Both the position numbers and the translations under genes were made by a program. From assembly GCA_045592105.1 (NCBI GenBank), contig JAZNUB010000026.1, forward strand, positions 1-64,000: 64,000 nt of DNA, given 5' to 3'. Position 1 is the first letter of the stretch. Every line of letters begins with the position of its first letter. The notes under the pieces were generated by a model. The model did not search any database and was not told where the DNA came from. It saw only the letters and a list, made by a program, of their open reading frames with translations. Below are positions 1-7,901 of this stretch, one piece after another. Source of the stretch: SIG636 sp045592105. GTDB lineage: Bacteria > Bacillota > Clostridia > Oscillospirales > CAG-382.

Positions 1-28
1 AAAAAAGACAGCCGCACGTGAGCGGCTG
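1..28 (-). terminator. Rho-independent terminator of the ribosomal operon
   Basis: Read on the minus strand, a 7-bp GC-rich stem (9-15 with 22-28, arms CAGCCGC and GCGGCTG) closes a 6-base loop and is followed by a run of six T at 1-6. It lies about 120 bases past the rplQ stop and is the only clear terminator found for the whole ribosomal operon in this window. Confidence 0.85.
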
Positions 29-61
29 CCTGTGAGTGTAATGCGGTGTCAAACTTCAGTA

Positions 62-131
62 GCTCCTTTTAGGGGCGAAGCCTGTAATTGCCCCTTATAG
101 GGGCTGTGCAAGCCACCGGTTCAACCGGTGG
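62..131. repeat. Three consecutive palindromes between rplQ and its terminator
   Basis: Three short hairpins stand in a row: 62-66 with 72-76; a perfect GCCCC/GGGGC stem at 90-104; and a perfect 7-bp CCACCGG/CCGGTGG stem at 113-131. Such packed palindromes in an intergenic gap resemble dispersed non-coding repeats or the ends of IS200/IS605-type elements, but no transposase is present and I see no second copy in the window, so the class is inference. Confidence 0.45.
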
Positions 132-151
132 TTCTGACTTAGTGATAACTA

Positions 152-532
152 TTATTTCTTTTCTTCCTTCTTGTTGTAGATCTTATCAGCATCAACAAGA
201 GTGATTATAGCCATCTCAGCACCGTCGCCACGACGGGGACCGAGCTTAAGAACTCTGGTATAGCCACCGTTTCTGTCTGCATAAGCAGGAGAAATTTCGT
301 TGAAAAGCTTATATGCAACTGCTTCCTTCTTTATGAAGGCGAGAGCACGTCTTTTATTGGCAAGGGTGTTTACCTTACCCAAAGTTATCATCTTCTCTGC
401 AAGAGCGCTAACTTCCTTAGCCCTTGTCAAAGTAGTTTCTATTTTACCGTTTTCAAGCAGAAATGTTACCATACCCTTGAGCATAGCCATTCTGTGGTCG
501 GTTTTTCTGCCAAGCTTTCTTGTTCCGGGCAT
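152..532 (-). CDS. rplQ: 50S ribosomal protein L17
   Basis: Last gene of the ribosomal operon, 126 residues, the usual length for bacterial L17. The N terminus (MPGTRKLGRKTDHRMAMLKG) and the block LKLGPRRGDGAEMAIITLVD are standard for the family. L17 binds 23S rRNA near the peptide exit tunnel. It begins 31 bases after rpoA, with an AGGAGG-type ribosome binding site ahead of the ATG, the usual rpoA-rplQ end of the alpha operon. The palindromic cluster and a strong terminator follow it. Confidence 0.98.
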   Translation of the reverse strand: MPGTRKLGRKTDHRMAMLKGMVTFLLENGKIETTLTRAKEVSALAEKMITLGKVNTLANKRRALAFIKKEAVAYKLFNEISPAYADRNGGYTRVLKLGPRRGDGAEMAIITLVDADKIYNKKEEKK

Positions 533-563
533 TATTTATTGCCTCCTTTATCAGAATTATGGT

Positions 564-1514
564 TTAGTCCTCGGTTTTCTTAAGGGAAAGACCAAGCGAC
601 TGAAGCTTTTGTATCACTTCTTCAAGCGACTTTTTACCAAGATTTCTTACCTTAATCATATCTTCTTCTGTTCTGTTGGTGAGGTCCTCAACAGTGTCGA
701 TACCTGCACGCTTAAGACAGTTGAAGCTTCTTACGGACATATCAAGCTCTTCAATGGTCATTTCAAGAACCTTTTCCTTTTGGGTTTCGGGTCTATCAAC
801 CATTATTTCCTCGTTCTTTGCGGTTTCAGAAAGCTCAACAAACAAGTTAAGATGCTCGTTAAGTATCTTCGCAGCAAGAGAAACAGCTTCTTTTGCGTTG
901 ATAATGCCGTTTGTGTCTATGCTAAGAGTAAGCTTATCAAAATCCGTTATATTGCCTACACGGGTGTTTTCAACGGTGTAATTAGCGCTGTAAACAGGCG
1001 TGTAGATGGAATCGGTATAAATAACGCCCAAAACAGGTTGACCGTTCTGCTTGTTCTTGTCGGAGGAAACGTATCCTCTGCCATGTTCAAAGGTTATTTC
1101 CATATAAAACTCGTGGCCTTCTTCAACAGAAACAAGGTGATGATCCTTATTAAGGATTTCTATATCACTGTCAACTTGGATATCGCCTGCGGTAATTTCG
1201 GCATAGCCGCTACCTTCAACGATAACAGTTTTGGGAGAAGCACAGTGCAGCTTTGCCACTATGCCCTTAACGTTCATAACAATTTCCGTAACGTCCTCTT
1301 TAACACCGGGGATTGTAGATATTTCGTGCAAAGCACCGTCTATCTTAATGCTGGTTGCAGCAACGCCGGGCAAAGAGCTTAAAAGTACGCGTCTAAGTGA
1401 ATTGCCAAGGGTTGTACCGTAACCGCGTTCAAGGGGTTCAATGACAAAAGTGCCGTGTTTACCGTCCTCACTAAGGTCGGCTGTAACTATGTTCGGTCTT
1501 TCTATCTCAATCAT
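564..1514 (-). CDS. rpoA: DNA-directed RNA polymerase subunit alpha
   Basis: Alpha subunit of RNA polymerase, 316 residues from the ATG at 1514. The start was moved nine codons inward from the longest frame because AGGAGG sits seven bases before this ATG and the protein then begins MIEIERPNIV, as in relatives. Residues 1 to about 230 form the dimerisation and beta-binding domain. A linker follows, then the C-terminal domain from about 250, with RSFNCLKRAGI, the helix that carries the UP-element contact arginine, and the helix-hairpin-helix segment VRNLGKKSLEEV. It lies 60 bases after rpsD, the widest gap within the alpha section. Confidence 0.97.
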   Translation of the reverse strand: MIEIERPNIVTADLSEDGKHGTFVIEPLERGYGTTLGNSLRRVLLSSLPGVAATSIKIDGALHEISTIPGVKEDVTEIVMNVKGIVAKLHCASPKTVIVEGSGYAEITAGDIQVDSDIEILNKDHHLVSVEEGHEFYMEITFEHGRGYVSSDKNKQNGQPVLGVIYTDSIYTPVYSANYTVENTRVGNITDFDKLTLSIDTNGIINAKEAVSLAAKILNEHLNLFVELSETAKNEEIMVDRPETQKEKVLEMTIEELDMSVRSFNCLKRAGIDTVEDLTNRTEEDMIKVRNLGKKSLEEVIQKLQSLGLSLKKTED

Positions 1515-1574
1515 CTGTCTACCTCCTATTGAAATCAACAACCGCTAATCTTGTTATTAACGGCGTATATGCCA

Positions 1575-2207
1575 TTACTTGGAGTACAACTCTACTATCA
1601 GATGCTCCTCGAACGGGAAATCTACGTCTTCTCTGGTAGGAAGCGCGGCGATGGTGGCAACGGCATTTTCCTTGTCCACTTCTATCCACGCAGGTACTGA
1701 CCTTCCGGAGATATTTTCGATAAGCATTTTAATAAGTGCGCTCTTGCGGCTGGATTCCTTAACGGTAATCACATCACCCTTCTTAACGAGGATGGAAGGA
1801 ATGTTTGCCTTCTTGCCGTTAATCTGGAAGTGGCCGTGACGAACGAGCTGACGTGCCTGACGGCGGCTGTCTGCCATACCCATACGGTAAACAACGTTGT
1901 CAAGTCTGGTTTCAATCATAGTAAGAAGGTTTTCACCGGTTTGACCGGGCTTCTTATCAGCCTTCTCAAAATAATTGTTAAACTGCTTCTCTAAAATACC
2001 ATAGTACCTTCTTGCCTTCTGTTTTTCACGAAGCTGCAAGCCATATTCCTTAACTCTCTTTCTGCCGGCGTTTGCACCGTGCTGACCGGGTGCCTTTGCT
2101 CTTCTAACGAGGGGGCACTTATCAGATGTGCACTTGTCGCCTTTAAGAAACAGCTTTGTATTCTCTCTGCGGCAAAGTCTGCACGCAGGACCGGTATATC
2201 TTGCCAT
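1575..2207 (-). CDS. rpsD: 30S ribosomal protein S4 (zinc-binding form)
   Basis: Primary 16S rRNA-binding protein of the small subunit, 210 residues. The N terminus holds four cysteines (C9, C12, C26, C31), so this is the zinc-binding C+ version. The S4 RNA-binding domain follows near residues 95-160 (RLDNVVYRMGMADSRRQARQ, then VRHGHFQINGKK). S4 often represses its own operon in Firmicutes, but no S4 leader was recognised upstream. It sits in the usual place between rpsK and rpoA, 26 bases after rpsK. Confidence 0.98.
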   Translation of the reverse strand: MARYTGPACRLCRRENTKLFLKGDKCTSDKCPLVRRAKAPGQHGANAGRKRVKEYGLQLREKQKARRYYGILEKQFNNYFEKADKKPGQTGENLLTMIETRLDNVVYRMGMADSRRQARQLVRHGHFQINGKKANIPSILVKKGDVITVKESSRKSALIKMLIENISGRSVPAWIEVDKENAVATIAALPTREDVDFPFEEHLIVELYSK

Positions 2208-2233
2208 TAGTTAATCCTCCTATTATTTTAAGA

Positions 2234-2629
2234 CTAAACGCGTCTTCTCTTGGGCGGACGGCAGCCGTTGTGCGGTATGGGCGTAACGTCCTTAATGGAA
2301 ACAACGTCAAGACCGGCAACCTGAAGCGCTCTTATAGCTGCTTCTCTACCTTGGCCGGGGCCCTTTACGTATACTTCAACAGTCTTAAGACCGTGCTCCA
2401 TTGCTGCCTTAGCTGCAGTTTCTGCTGCCATCTGAGCTGCAAAGGGAGTAGACTTACGGGAACCTCTATAACCAAGCTCGCCTGCGGAAGCCCAGCTTAT
2501 TGCATTGCCATTGGTATCGGAAATGGTAACTATCGTGTTGTTGAAGCTGGAACTGATATGAGCAGCACCGCGCTCAATATTTTTACGCTCACGACGCTTC
2601 TTTGTGACAACCTTTTTTGCTTTTGCCAT
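2234..2629 (-). CDS. rpsK: 30S ribosomal protein S11
   Basis: S11 of the small-subunit platform, 131 residues. The core GGAAHISSSFNNTIVTISD-like segment and the C-terminal PIPHNGCRPPKRRRV are the family signature. The N terminus is lysine- and arginine-rich, as expected for an rRNA-binding tail. It begins 19 bases after rpsM and precedes rpsD, the standard alpha-operon order. Confidence 0.98.
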   Translation of the reverse strand: MAKAKKVVTKKRRERKNIERGAAHISSSFNNTIVTISDTNGNAISWASAGELGYRGSRKSTPFAAQMAAETAAKAAMEHGLKTVEVYVKGPGQGREAAIRALQVAGLDVVSIKDVTPIPHNGCRPPKRRRV

Positions 2630-2648
2630 AATTTACCTTTCCCTCCTA

Positions 2649-3017
2649 TTACTTCTTCTTGTTTGCAATGGTCTTTGCGGGACCCTTGCGTGTTCTTGCA
2701 TTGGTCTTGGTTCTCTGACCTCTAACAGGAAGACTTCTTCTATGTCTTCTGCCACGGTAGCAGTCTATTTCAACCATGCGCTTAATGTTAAGTGCAACTT
2801 CACGGCGAAGGTCACCTTCAACCATGTAATCTCTCTCGATAACCTCACGAAGCTTTGCGATATCGTCTTCGGTTAAATCCTTAACTCTGGTATCGGGATT
2901 AACACCGGTCTTTGCAAGGATCTCGTTAGAGCGAGATCTACCAATACCGTAAATGTAGGTAAGACCGATCTCTACGCGTTTTGCGTTTGGAATATCAACA
3001 CCGGATATACGAGCCAT
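2649..3017 (-). CDS. rpsM: 30S ribosomal protein S13
   Basis: S13 of the small-subunit head, 122 residues, which contacts the 50S subunit and the P-site tRNA. It begins MARISGVDIPNAKRVEIGLT and contains the YIYGIGRSRSNEIL helix-two-turn-helix segment. The C-terminal basic tail (TNARTRKGPAKT) reaches the tRNA. It follows rpmJ by 14 bases, as in most Firmicutes. Confidence 0.98.
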   Translation of the reverse strand: MARISGVDIPNAKRVEIGLTYIYGIGRSRSNEILAKTGVNPDTRVKDLTEDDIAKLREVIERDYMVEGDLRREVALNIKRMVEIDCYRGRRHRRSLPVRGQRTKTNARTRKGPAKTIANKKK

Positions 3018-3031
3018 TATTACACCTCTCT

Positions 3032-3145
3032 TTAACCTTGTTTTTGCTTATGCTTGGGGTTTTCGCAAATAACCATTATTTTGCCTTTTCTTTTGATGAT
3101 TTTGCACTTCTCGCAAATCTTTTTTACAGAAGGCCTAACTTTCAT
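3032..3145 (-). CDS. rpmJ: 50S ribosomal protein L36 (zinc-binding form)
   Basis: A 37-residue protein in the gap between rpsM and infA: MKVRPSVKKICEKCKIIKRK, then GKIMVICENPKHKQKQG. The zinc ligands C11, C14, C27 and H32 are all present, so this is the C+ paralogue. A good ribosome binding site (GGAGG) lies before the ATG. The length matches L36 exactly. It is 18 bases after infA and 14 before rpsM, the standard infA-rpmJ-rpsM order. Confidence 0.97.
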   Translation of the reverse strand: MKVRPSVKKICEKCKIIKRKGKIMVICENPKHKQKQG

Positions 3146-3163
3146 TTCATTACCTCCATAGGC

Positions 3164-3382
3164 TTATTTATGCCTGAATGTTATCCTTCCTTGGGACAAA
3201 TCGTATACGGAAACCTCAACGGTAACAGCATCGCCCTGCAATATCTTAATGTAGTGCATACGCATTTTACCGGAAATATGTGCCGTAATGATATGGCCGT
3301 TGGAAAGCTTTACTTTAAACATAGTATTGGGAAGAACTTCCGTTACTACGCCTTCAAATTCAATAACATCGTCTTTAGCCAG
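3164..3382 (-). CDS. infA: Translation initiation factor IF-1, non-ATG start
   Basis: A 72-residue S1-like OB-fold protein that begins with the family's usual AKDDVIEFEG and ends VYDLSQGRITFRHK. IF-1 binds the 30S A site during initiation. No ATG, GTG or TTG exists in frame near the start. The codon before GCT-AAA-GAC is CTG (3380-3382), eight bases after GGAGG; the codon before that is ATT. CTG gives exactly 72 residues, the E. coli length. I therefore call CTG, with ATT as the alternative (73 residues). The gene lies 18 bases after the KOW gene and before rpmJ. The product is certain; the exact start codon is not. Confidence 0.93.
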   Translation of the reverse strand: MAKDDVIEFEGVVTEVLPNTMFKVKLSNGHIITAHISGKMRMHYIKILQGDAVTVEVSVYDLSQGRITFRHK

Positions 3383-3400
3383 AATAAATCCCTCCGTTAA

Positions 3401-3658
3401 TTAATCACAGCTTTGACCGCCGGCGTTTACCGTGTCACGAATGAACGCATGTATCGCCTTGTTGGTCATTGGACCGCTGTAAATAGCGGCATCTTCAAAT
3501 AATACTATATGCTTTAGCTTTTTGCGCTTTGGCTTTTGTACCTTACGTTGTTTTCCATCGGCAAGAAGAAGATATTCTCCCTGCTCTTCCAGCACACAAA
3601 GGATGCATCCTTTATCGTGCCCTGCTGTTGAAACAACCAGACGACCGACAAAGCTCAT
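3401..3658 (-). CDS. KOW-domain RNA-binding protein (L14e-like)
   Basis: An 85-residue protein with an N-terminal KOW-type motif (residues about 2-35, VGRLVVSTAGHDKGCILCVL) and a basic middle (KQRKVQKPKRKKLKH). It resembles the small L14e-like KOW proteins that sit between map and infA in many Clostridia and Bacilli. By position and charge it probably binds ribosomal RNA. Its role is not established to my knowledge. It follows map by 12 bases with an AAAGGGG-type site and precedes infA by 18. Confidence 0.85.
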   Translation of the reverse strand: MSFVGRLVVSTAGHDKGCILCVLEEQGEYLLLADGKQRKVQKPKRKKLKHIVLFEDAAIYSGPMTNKAIHAFIRDTVNAGGQSCD

Positions 3659-3670
3659 ATAAACACCCCT

Positions 3671-4420
3671 TTACGAAAGTGCCGTTAGTATAACGGGGCC
3701 ATTTTCGGTAAGGACTATGGAATTTTCATAATGCGCGGACAAGCTGCCGTCTTTTGTAACGACCGTCCATTCATCAGACAGCACCTTAACACCGTAGCCA
3801 CCAACATTTACCATCGGCTCTATTGCCAAGGTCATGCCGGACATAAGACGTACACCGCGCCCTGCGCGCCCGAAATTAGGTACGCTGGGGTCCTCGTGCA
3901 GGTCTCTTCCAATGCCGTGCCCTACATAATCACGAACTACCGAAAAGCCGTTTGCCTCTACATACTGCTGAACAGCCGCTGAAATATCGCCCAAACGGTT
4001 GCCGGGCAACGCCTGTTCTATCCCGCGGTAAAAGCTTTGCTCCGTTACGGATATTAGCTTTGCCGCTTCCGCCGAAACGTTGCCAACGGCAAAGGTTGCG
4101 GCGCAGTCGCTATGAAAGCCTTTGTAGAAAGCTCCAACGTCTATTTTCACGATATCACCGTCCTTAAGCTCGCGCTGTGACGGTATGCCGTGGATAACCT
4201 CATTATTAACGCTGACACACGCACTGCCGGGAAATCCGCCGTAACCAAGGAAGGAAGGGGTTGCACCGTGCGACATTATTGTTTGCCGTATCTTTGCATC
4301 AATGGCAGCGGTTGTAACACCCGCTTTTGCCATTTCACCACCAACCGACCTGGCTAAGGCTGCAATTTTGCCCGAATCACGCATTAGCGCAATGTCAAGC
4401 TTGCTTTTTAGTATAATCAT
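3671..4420 (-). CDS. map: Type I methionine aminopeptidase
   Basis: Removes the initiator methionine from nascent proteins. At 249 residues it is a compact type I enzyme without N-terminal extension. The five metal ligands are visible as D94, D105, H168, E201 and E232, and H78 (NEVIHGIP) is the conserved substrate-side histidine. Its ATG overlaps the adk stop codon by one base (TAATG), which suggests coupled translation. The adk-map pair between secY and infA is the common Gram-positive arrangement. Confidence 0.97.
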   Translation of the reverse strand: MIILKSKLDIALMRDSGKIAALARSVGGEMAKAGVTTAAIDAKIRQTIMSHGATPSFLGYGGFPGSACVSVNNEVIHGIPSQRELKDGDIVKIDVGAFYKGFHSDCAATFAVGNVSAEAAKLISVTEQSFYRGIEQALPGNRLGDISAAVQQYVEANGFSVVRDYVGHGIGRDLHEDPSVPNFGRAGRGVRLMSGMTLAIEPMVNVGGYGVKVLSDEWTVVTKDGSLSAHYENSIVLTENGPVILTALS

Positions 4421-5052
4421 TATATACCGAGGGCAGCTTTCATTAGTGCTGTTATTTCATCAACACTACCTTGCCCCTTAACGGACTTGAGGATGCCCTT
4501 GTCGCTATAATAATCTTTAAGCGGCTCGGTTTCCTTGTGATAGGTGTTAAGCCTGTTCAAAACAACCTCAGGCTTATCATCATCACGGATAAGCAGTTCT
4601 GCATCACATACATCACACTTATCGCCTTTGGAAGAGGGGTTATATATAGTATGGAAAGTAGCGCCGCAGGTTTTGCAAACTCTTCTGCCGCCCATTCTTT
4701 CAACTATCGCATCATCGGAAACCTCAAGAGAAGCAACAACGTCTATCTTAACGCCCATGCTGTCAAGTGCAACAGCCTGAGGTACTGTACGGGGGAACCC
4801 GTCCAATATAAAGCCGTTCTTGCAATCGTCCTTTGCAAGGCGTTCCTTAATGATGCCGATAACAACCTCATCGGGAACAAGTGCGCCCGCATCCATATAG
4901 CTCTTAGCGGAAAGCCCCATAGGGGTGCCTTCCTTAACGGCTGCGCGGATTATAGCGCCCGTGGATATGGTGGGGATCTGTAAATCTTTGCTTATTATTT
5001 CTGCCTGGGTGCCTTTACCTGCACCGGGAGGGCCAAATAAAATTATATTCAT
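4420..5052 (-). CDS. adk: Adenylate kinase (zinc-lid form)
   Basis: Catalyses ATP + AMP to 2 ADP; 210 residues. The P-loop GPPGAGKGT is at residues 7-15. The lid carries four cysteines in two CxxC pairs (C126, C129, C146, C149), the structural zinc site common in Gram-positives. DGFPRT at 84-89 is the conserved AMP-side motif. It follows secY by 11 bases and overlaps map by one. Confidence 0.97.
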   Translation of the reverse strand: MNIILFGPPGAGKGTQAEIISKDLQIPTISTGAIIRAAVKEGTPMGLSAKSYMDAGALVPDEVVIGIIKERLAKDDCKNGFILDGFPRTVPQAVALDSMGVKIDVVASLEVSDDAIVERMGGRRVCKTCGATFHTIYNPSSKGDKCDVCDAELLIRDDDKPEVVLNRLNTYHKETEPLKDYYSDKGILKSVKGQGSVDEITALMKAALGI

Positions 5053-5063
5053 ACTATCGCCTC

Positions 5064-6341
5064 TTATTCAAGGAAGCCCTTGTAGTGACGCATTGTCACT
5101 TCGCTCTCAAGTTCCTTGATAACTTCGTTTACAACGCCTACAACGATTATGATGGAGGAGCCGCCGAATACAAGGTAACCGAGGTTAGACTCAGGCCAAA
5201 GAAGAGATAAAAGCTGCGGGAACACTGCGATAACGCCGAGGAACAAAGCACCGATAAGGGTAACTCTGTTAAGCACCTTTCTGATGTAGTTAGCAGTGGG
5301 TGCACCGGGGCGGTAGCCAAGTATAGTGCCGCCATTCTTCTTCAAATTGTTTGCAACTTCTATGGGGTTAAAGCTTATTGCAAGATAGAAGTATGCGAAT
5401 GCGATTATAAGAATAAAGTTTAATGCAATACCGAAAGCACCTGTCATAGAGAAGAAACGAAGAACAGAATTGTTCTGGTCCCAACCGAATATCAAACCCA
5501 GAGTTGCAGGGAGAGATACGATAGACTGTGCAAAAATTATAGGCATTACACCGGACATGTTAAGCTTGATGGGAAGGTGGGTATTCATACCACCGTACAT
5601 CTTTCTGCCAACGGTACGCTTTGCGTACTGAACAGGAAGCCTTCTTTCAGCATCGTTCATCCATACTATGAAGGTTATAACTGCAAGCATTATAACTGCT
5701 GCGATTATAACGTAAAGCCAACCAAGGGTAGTACCCTGGATAACCTGGATAGAGGTGCTTATCATAACACCGAAACGAGAAACGATGTTGAAGAAAAGGA
5801 TTATAGAGATACCGTTGCCGATACCGCTATCGTTAATCTTTTCGCCAAGCCACATAATGAGGGATGCACCTGCAACGTAAGAAGTTACAATAACAACGCC
5901 TGCGAAGAAGCTTGTATCGAAAAGTACGCCGCTTTGTCTTTTCATCGTAAGATAGTAACCTAAAGCAGTGATAACTGCAAGAATGATGGTAACATATCTT
6001 GTGATTTGGGTTATCTTCTTCTGACCGTCAGGCTCCTTTGCCATTCTCTCAAGCGGAGGGATGGCAATTGTGAGGAGCTGCATAACTATGGAAGAAGTGA
6101 TGTACGGCGTGATGGAAAGTGCAAACAAAGTACCTTGAGAGAAGCTGGAGCCGGACAAGATGTTCAAGTAACCGAAAATCGTGTCTGTAGCGCCTTCAAA
6201 GGTGCTTGCCCACACAGAGCTGTTTACATAAGGAACGGGGATAACACAGCCTATTCTGTAAAGAATAATTATGAAAGCTGTGAAAAGTATTTTACGTCTG
6301 GTGTCTTCAATGTGCCAAGCATTTTTAATTGTTTGAAACAT
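5064..6341 (-). CDS. secY: Preprotein translocase subunit SecY
   Basis: Channel-forming subunit of the Sec translocon, 425 residues with about ten hydrophobic segments in the inner membrane. It begins MFQTIKNAWHIEDTRRKILF and contains the second-helix region VPYVNSSVW and the cytosolic loop around VQYAKRTVGRKMYGG, both typical. It starts one base after the rplO stop, so the two are probably translationally coupled. Confidence 0.98.
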   Translation of the reverse strand: MFQTIKNAWHIEDTRRKILFTAFIIILYRIGCVIPVPYVNSSVWASTFEGATDTIFGYLNILSGSSFSQGTLFALSITPYITSSIVMQLLTIAIPPLERMAKEPDGQKKITQITRYVTIILAVITALGYYLTMKRQSGVLFDTSFFAGVVIVTSYVAGASLIMWLGEKINDSGIGNGISIILFFNIVSRFGVMISTSIQVIQGTTLGWLYVIIAAVIMLAVITFIVWMNDAERRLPVQYAKRTVGRKMYGGMNTHLPIKLNMSGVMPIIFAQSIVSLPATLGLIFGWDQNNSVLRFFSMTGAFGIALNFILIIAFAYFYLAISFNPIEVANNLKKNGGTILGYRPGAPTANYIRKVLNRVTLIGALFLGVIAVFPQLLSLLWPESNLGYLVFGGSSIIIVVGVVNEVIKELESEVTMRHYKGFLE

Positions 6342-6342
6342 C

Positions 6343-6783
6343 TTATATCACCTGCGCCTTCCCGCCTGCTGCTTCAATCTTTTCTTTTGCTGTTGCGGAG
6401 AAGACAGCGGCTTCAACGGTGAGTTTCTTTGTGAGTTCGCCGTTGCCGAGAACCTTAAGACCGTCAAGCGCTTTATTGAGTATGCCACTTGCAAGCAAGG
6501 TTTCAATGTTGATAACGCTGCCGTCATCAAAATCGTTAAGCTTGCTTACGTTGATTATAGCATACTGCTTAGAGAAATGGTTGTTAAACCCTCTCTTGGG
6601 AAGCCTTCTGTATATCGGAAGCTGACCACCCTCGAAACCGGGACGAACACCGCCGCCGGAACGGGCTTTTTGACCTTTATGACCGCGACCTGCGGTTTTA
6701 CCGTTACCACTTGCAGGGCCTCTACCCTTTCTAAAGCGGGAAGCGGTGGAACCAACAGCCGGAGAAAGCTCGTGAAGCTTCAT
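6343..6783 (-). CDS. rplO: 50S ribosomal protein L15
   Basis: Large-subunit assembly protein, 146 residues. The glycine- and lysine-rich N-terminal tail (GRGPASGNGKTAGRGHKGQK) threads into 23S rRNA. The globular C-terminal part has the normal L15 pattern (FEGGQLPIYRRLPKRGFNN). It follows rpmD by 21 bases and ends one base before secY. Confidence 0.98.
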   Translation of the reverse strand: MKLHELSPAVGSTASRFRKGRGPASGNGKTAGRGHKGQKARSGGGVRPGFEGGQLPIYRRLPKRGFNNHFSKQYAIINVSKLNDFDDGSVINIETLLASGILNKALDGLKVLGNGELTKKLTVEAAVFSATAKEKIEAAGGKAQVI

Positions 6784-6804
6784 AACATTTCCTCCTTTTT
6801 ACAA

Positions 6805-6987
6805 TTAATCAGCGTTTTCAACGCTTACAAGGTGAGCTATAACATTGATCTTACCGTTGATAGCGTCGTTAACTTCAACAACCTTGCTATCGCCGATCTT
6901 TGTCAATGCGAGAGATTTGCAGGTAAGTATCTGATTTTCCTTACGGCCTATCAGACTTTTCTTCAAAGTAATTTTAACCTTTGCCAT
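6805..6987 (-). CDS. rpmD: 50S ribosomal protein L30
   Basis: A 60-residue L30, the usual bacterial length, beginning MAKVKITLKKSLIGRKENQ. The conserved basic SLIGRK segment contacts 23S rRNA. A ribosome binding site lies just upstream, 14 bases after rpsE. Confidence 0.97.
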   Translation of the reverse strand: MAKVKITLKKSLIGRKENQILTCKSLALTKIGDSKVVEVNDAINGKINVIAHLVSVENAD

Positions 6988-7001
6988 TATTAAATCCCCC
7001 T

Positions 7002-7508
7002 TTAGCCTATTATGTCGCTAGCGCTTTTGCCGCGCTTAAGAGCAACTTCTTCAACCGTGGTAAGTGCCTTGAGAGCTTCAAAAGTAGCCTTAGACACGTT
7101 GCAAGGGTTGTTGGAACGAAGCGACTTTGCACGGATATCTCTAATGCCAGCTGCATCGAGAACTGCACGCATTGTGCCGCCTGCTATGATACCGGTACCG
7201 GGAGCTGCGGGCTTAAGAAGAACTCTGCCTGCACAATACTCACCAATGATTTCGTGAGGGATTGTGGTGCCGCGGAGACTAACCTTAACCATGTTACGCT
7301 TTGCTGCCTCGATAGCTTTTCTTATAGCGTCCGGAACTTCTGCGCTCTTGCCGCTGCCAACGCCAACGTGACCGTTACCGTCACCAACAACAACCAATGC
7401 GGAGAATCTTCTTATACGACCGCCTTTAACAGTCTTAGATACGCTCTTGGTGTTTACAAGGGTTTCCTTGAGCTCACCAAGCTGTGTGTAATCAACTTTT
7501 TGTGCCAT
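7002..7508 (-). CDS. rpsE: 30S ribosomal protein S5
   Basis: S5 of the small subunit, 168 residues, which takes part in decoding fidelity and mRNA unwinding. The double-stranded RNA-binding half has the typical VVVGDGNGHVGVGSGKSAEV segment, and the C-terminal half has GTGIIAGGTMRAVLDAAGI. It starts 15 bases after rplR. Confidence 0.98.
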   Translation of the reverse strand: MAQKVDYTQLGELKETLVNTKSVSKTVKGGRIRRFSALVVVGDGNGHVGVGSGKSAEVPDAIRKAIEAAKRNMVKVSLRGTTIPHEIIGEYCAGRVLLKPAAPGTGIIAGGTMRAVLDAAGIRDIRAKSLRSNNPCNVSKATFEALKALTTVEEVALKRGKSASDIIG

Positions 7509-7523
7509 TCGTACTTTCCTCCC

Positions 7524-7883
7524 TTAAAACTTCAAGCCGGCTTCACGTGCGCCGTCAGCAAGCTCTTTTACTCTACCGTGATAGAGGTAGCCGCCTCTGT
7601 CGAAAACGACATTTTCGATGCCCTTTTCAAGCGCCTTCTTGCCTATAAGGAGACCCAACTGCTTGGCACCTTCCTTGTTACCGCCGTTGCCTTCAAAGCC
7701 CTTTTCGTTAGTAGCTGCTGCAACGAGGGTTCTACCGGTTTCATCATCAATGATCTGTGCGCTTATGTTCTTGAGAGAACGGTATACGCAAAGACGGGGA
7801 GCGGAAGCGGTACCGAATATCTTACCTCTTACCCTTCTGTGTCTACGAAGACGTTTTTGATTCTTATCGGGACGAGTTACCAT
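7524..7883 (-). CDS. rplR: 50S ribosomal protein L18
   Basis: L18, which binds 5S rRNA in the central protuberance; 119 residues. The arginine-rich N terminus (RLRRHRRVRGKI) and the C-terminal VVFDRGGYLYHGRVKELADG are family marks. It follows rplF by 18 bases. Confidence 0.98.
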   Translation of the reverse strand: MVTRPDKNQKRLRRHRRVRGKIFGTASAPRLCVYRSLKNISAQIIDDETGRTLVAAATNEKGFEGNGGNKEGAKQLGLLIGKKALEKGIENVVFDRGGYLYHGRVKELADGAREAGLKF

Positions 7884-7901
7884 AACTTACACACTCCTTT
7901 C

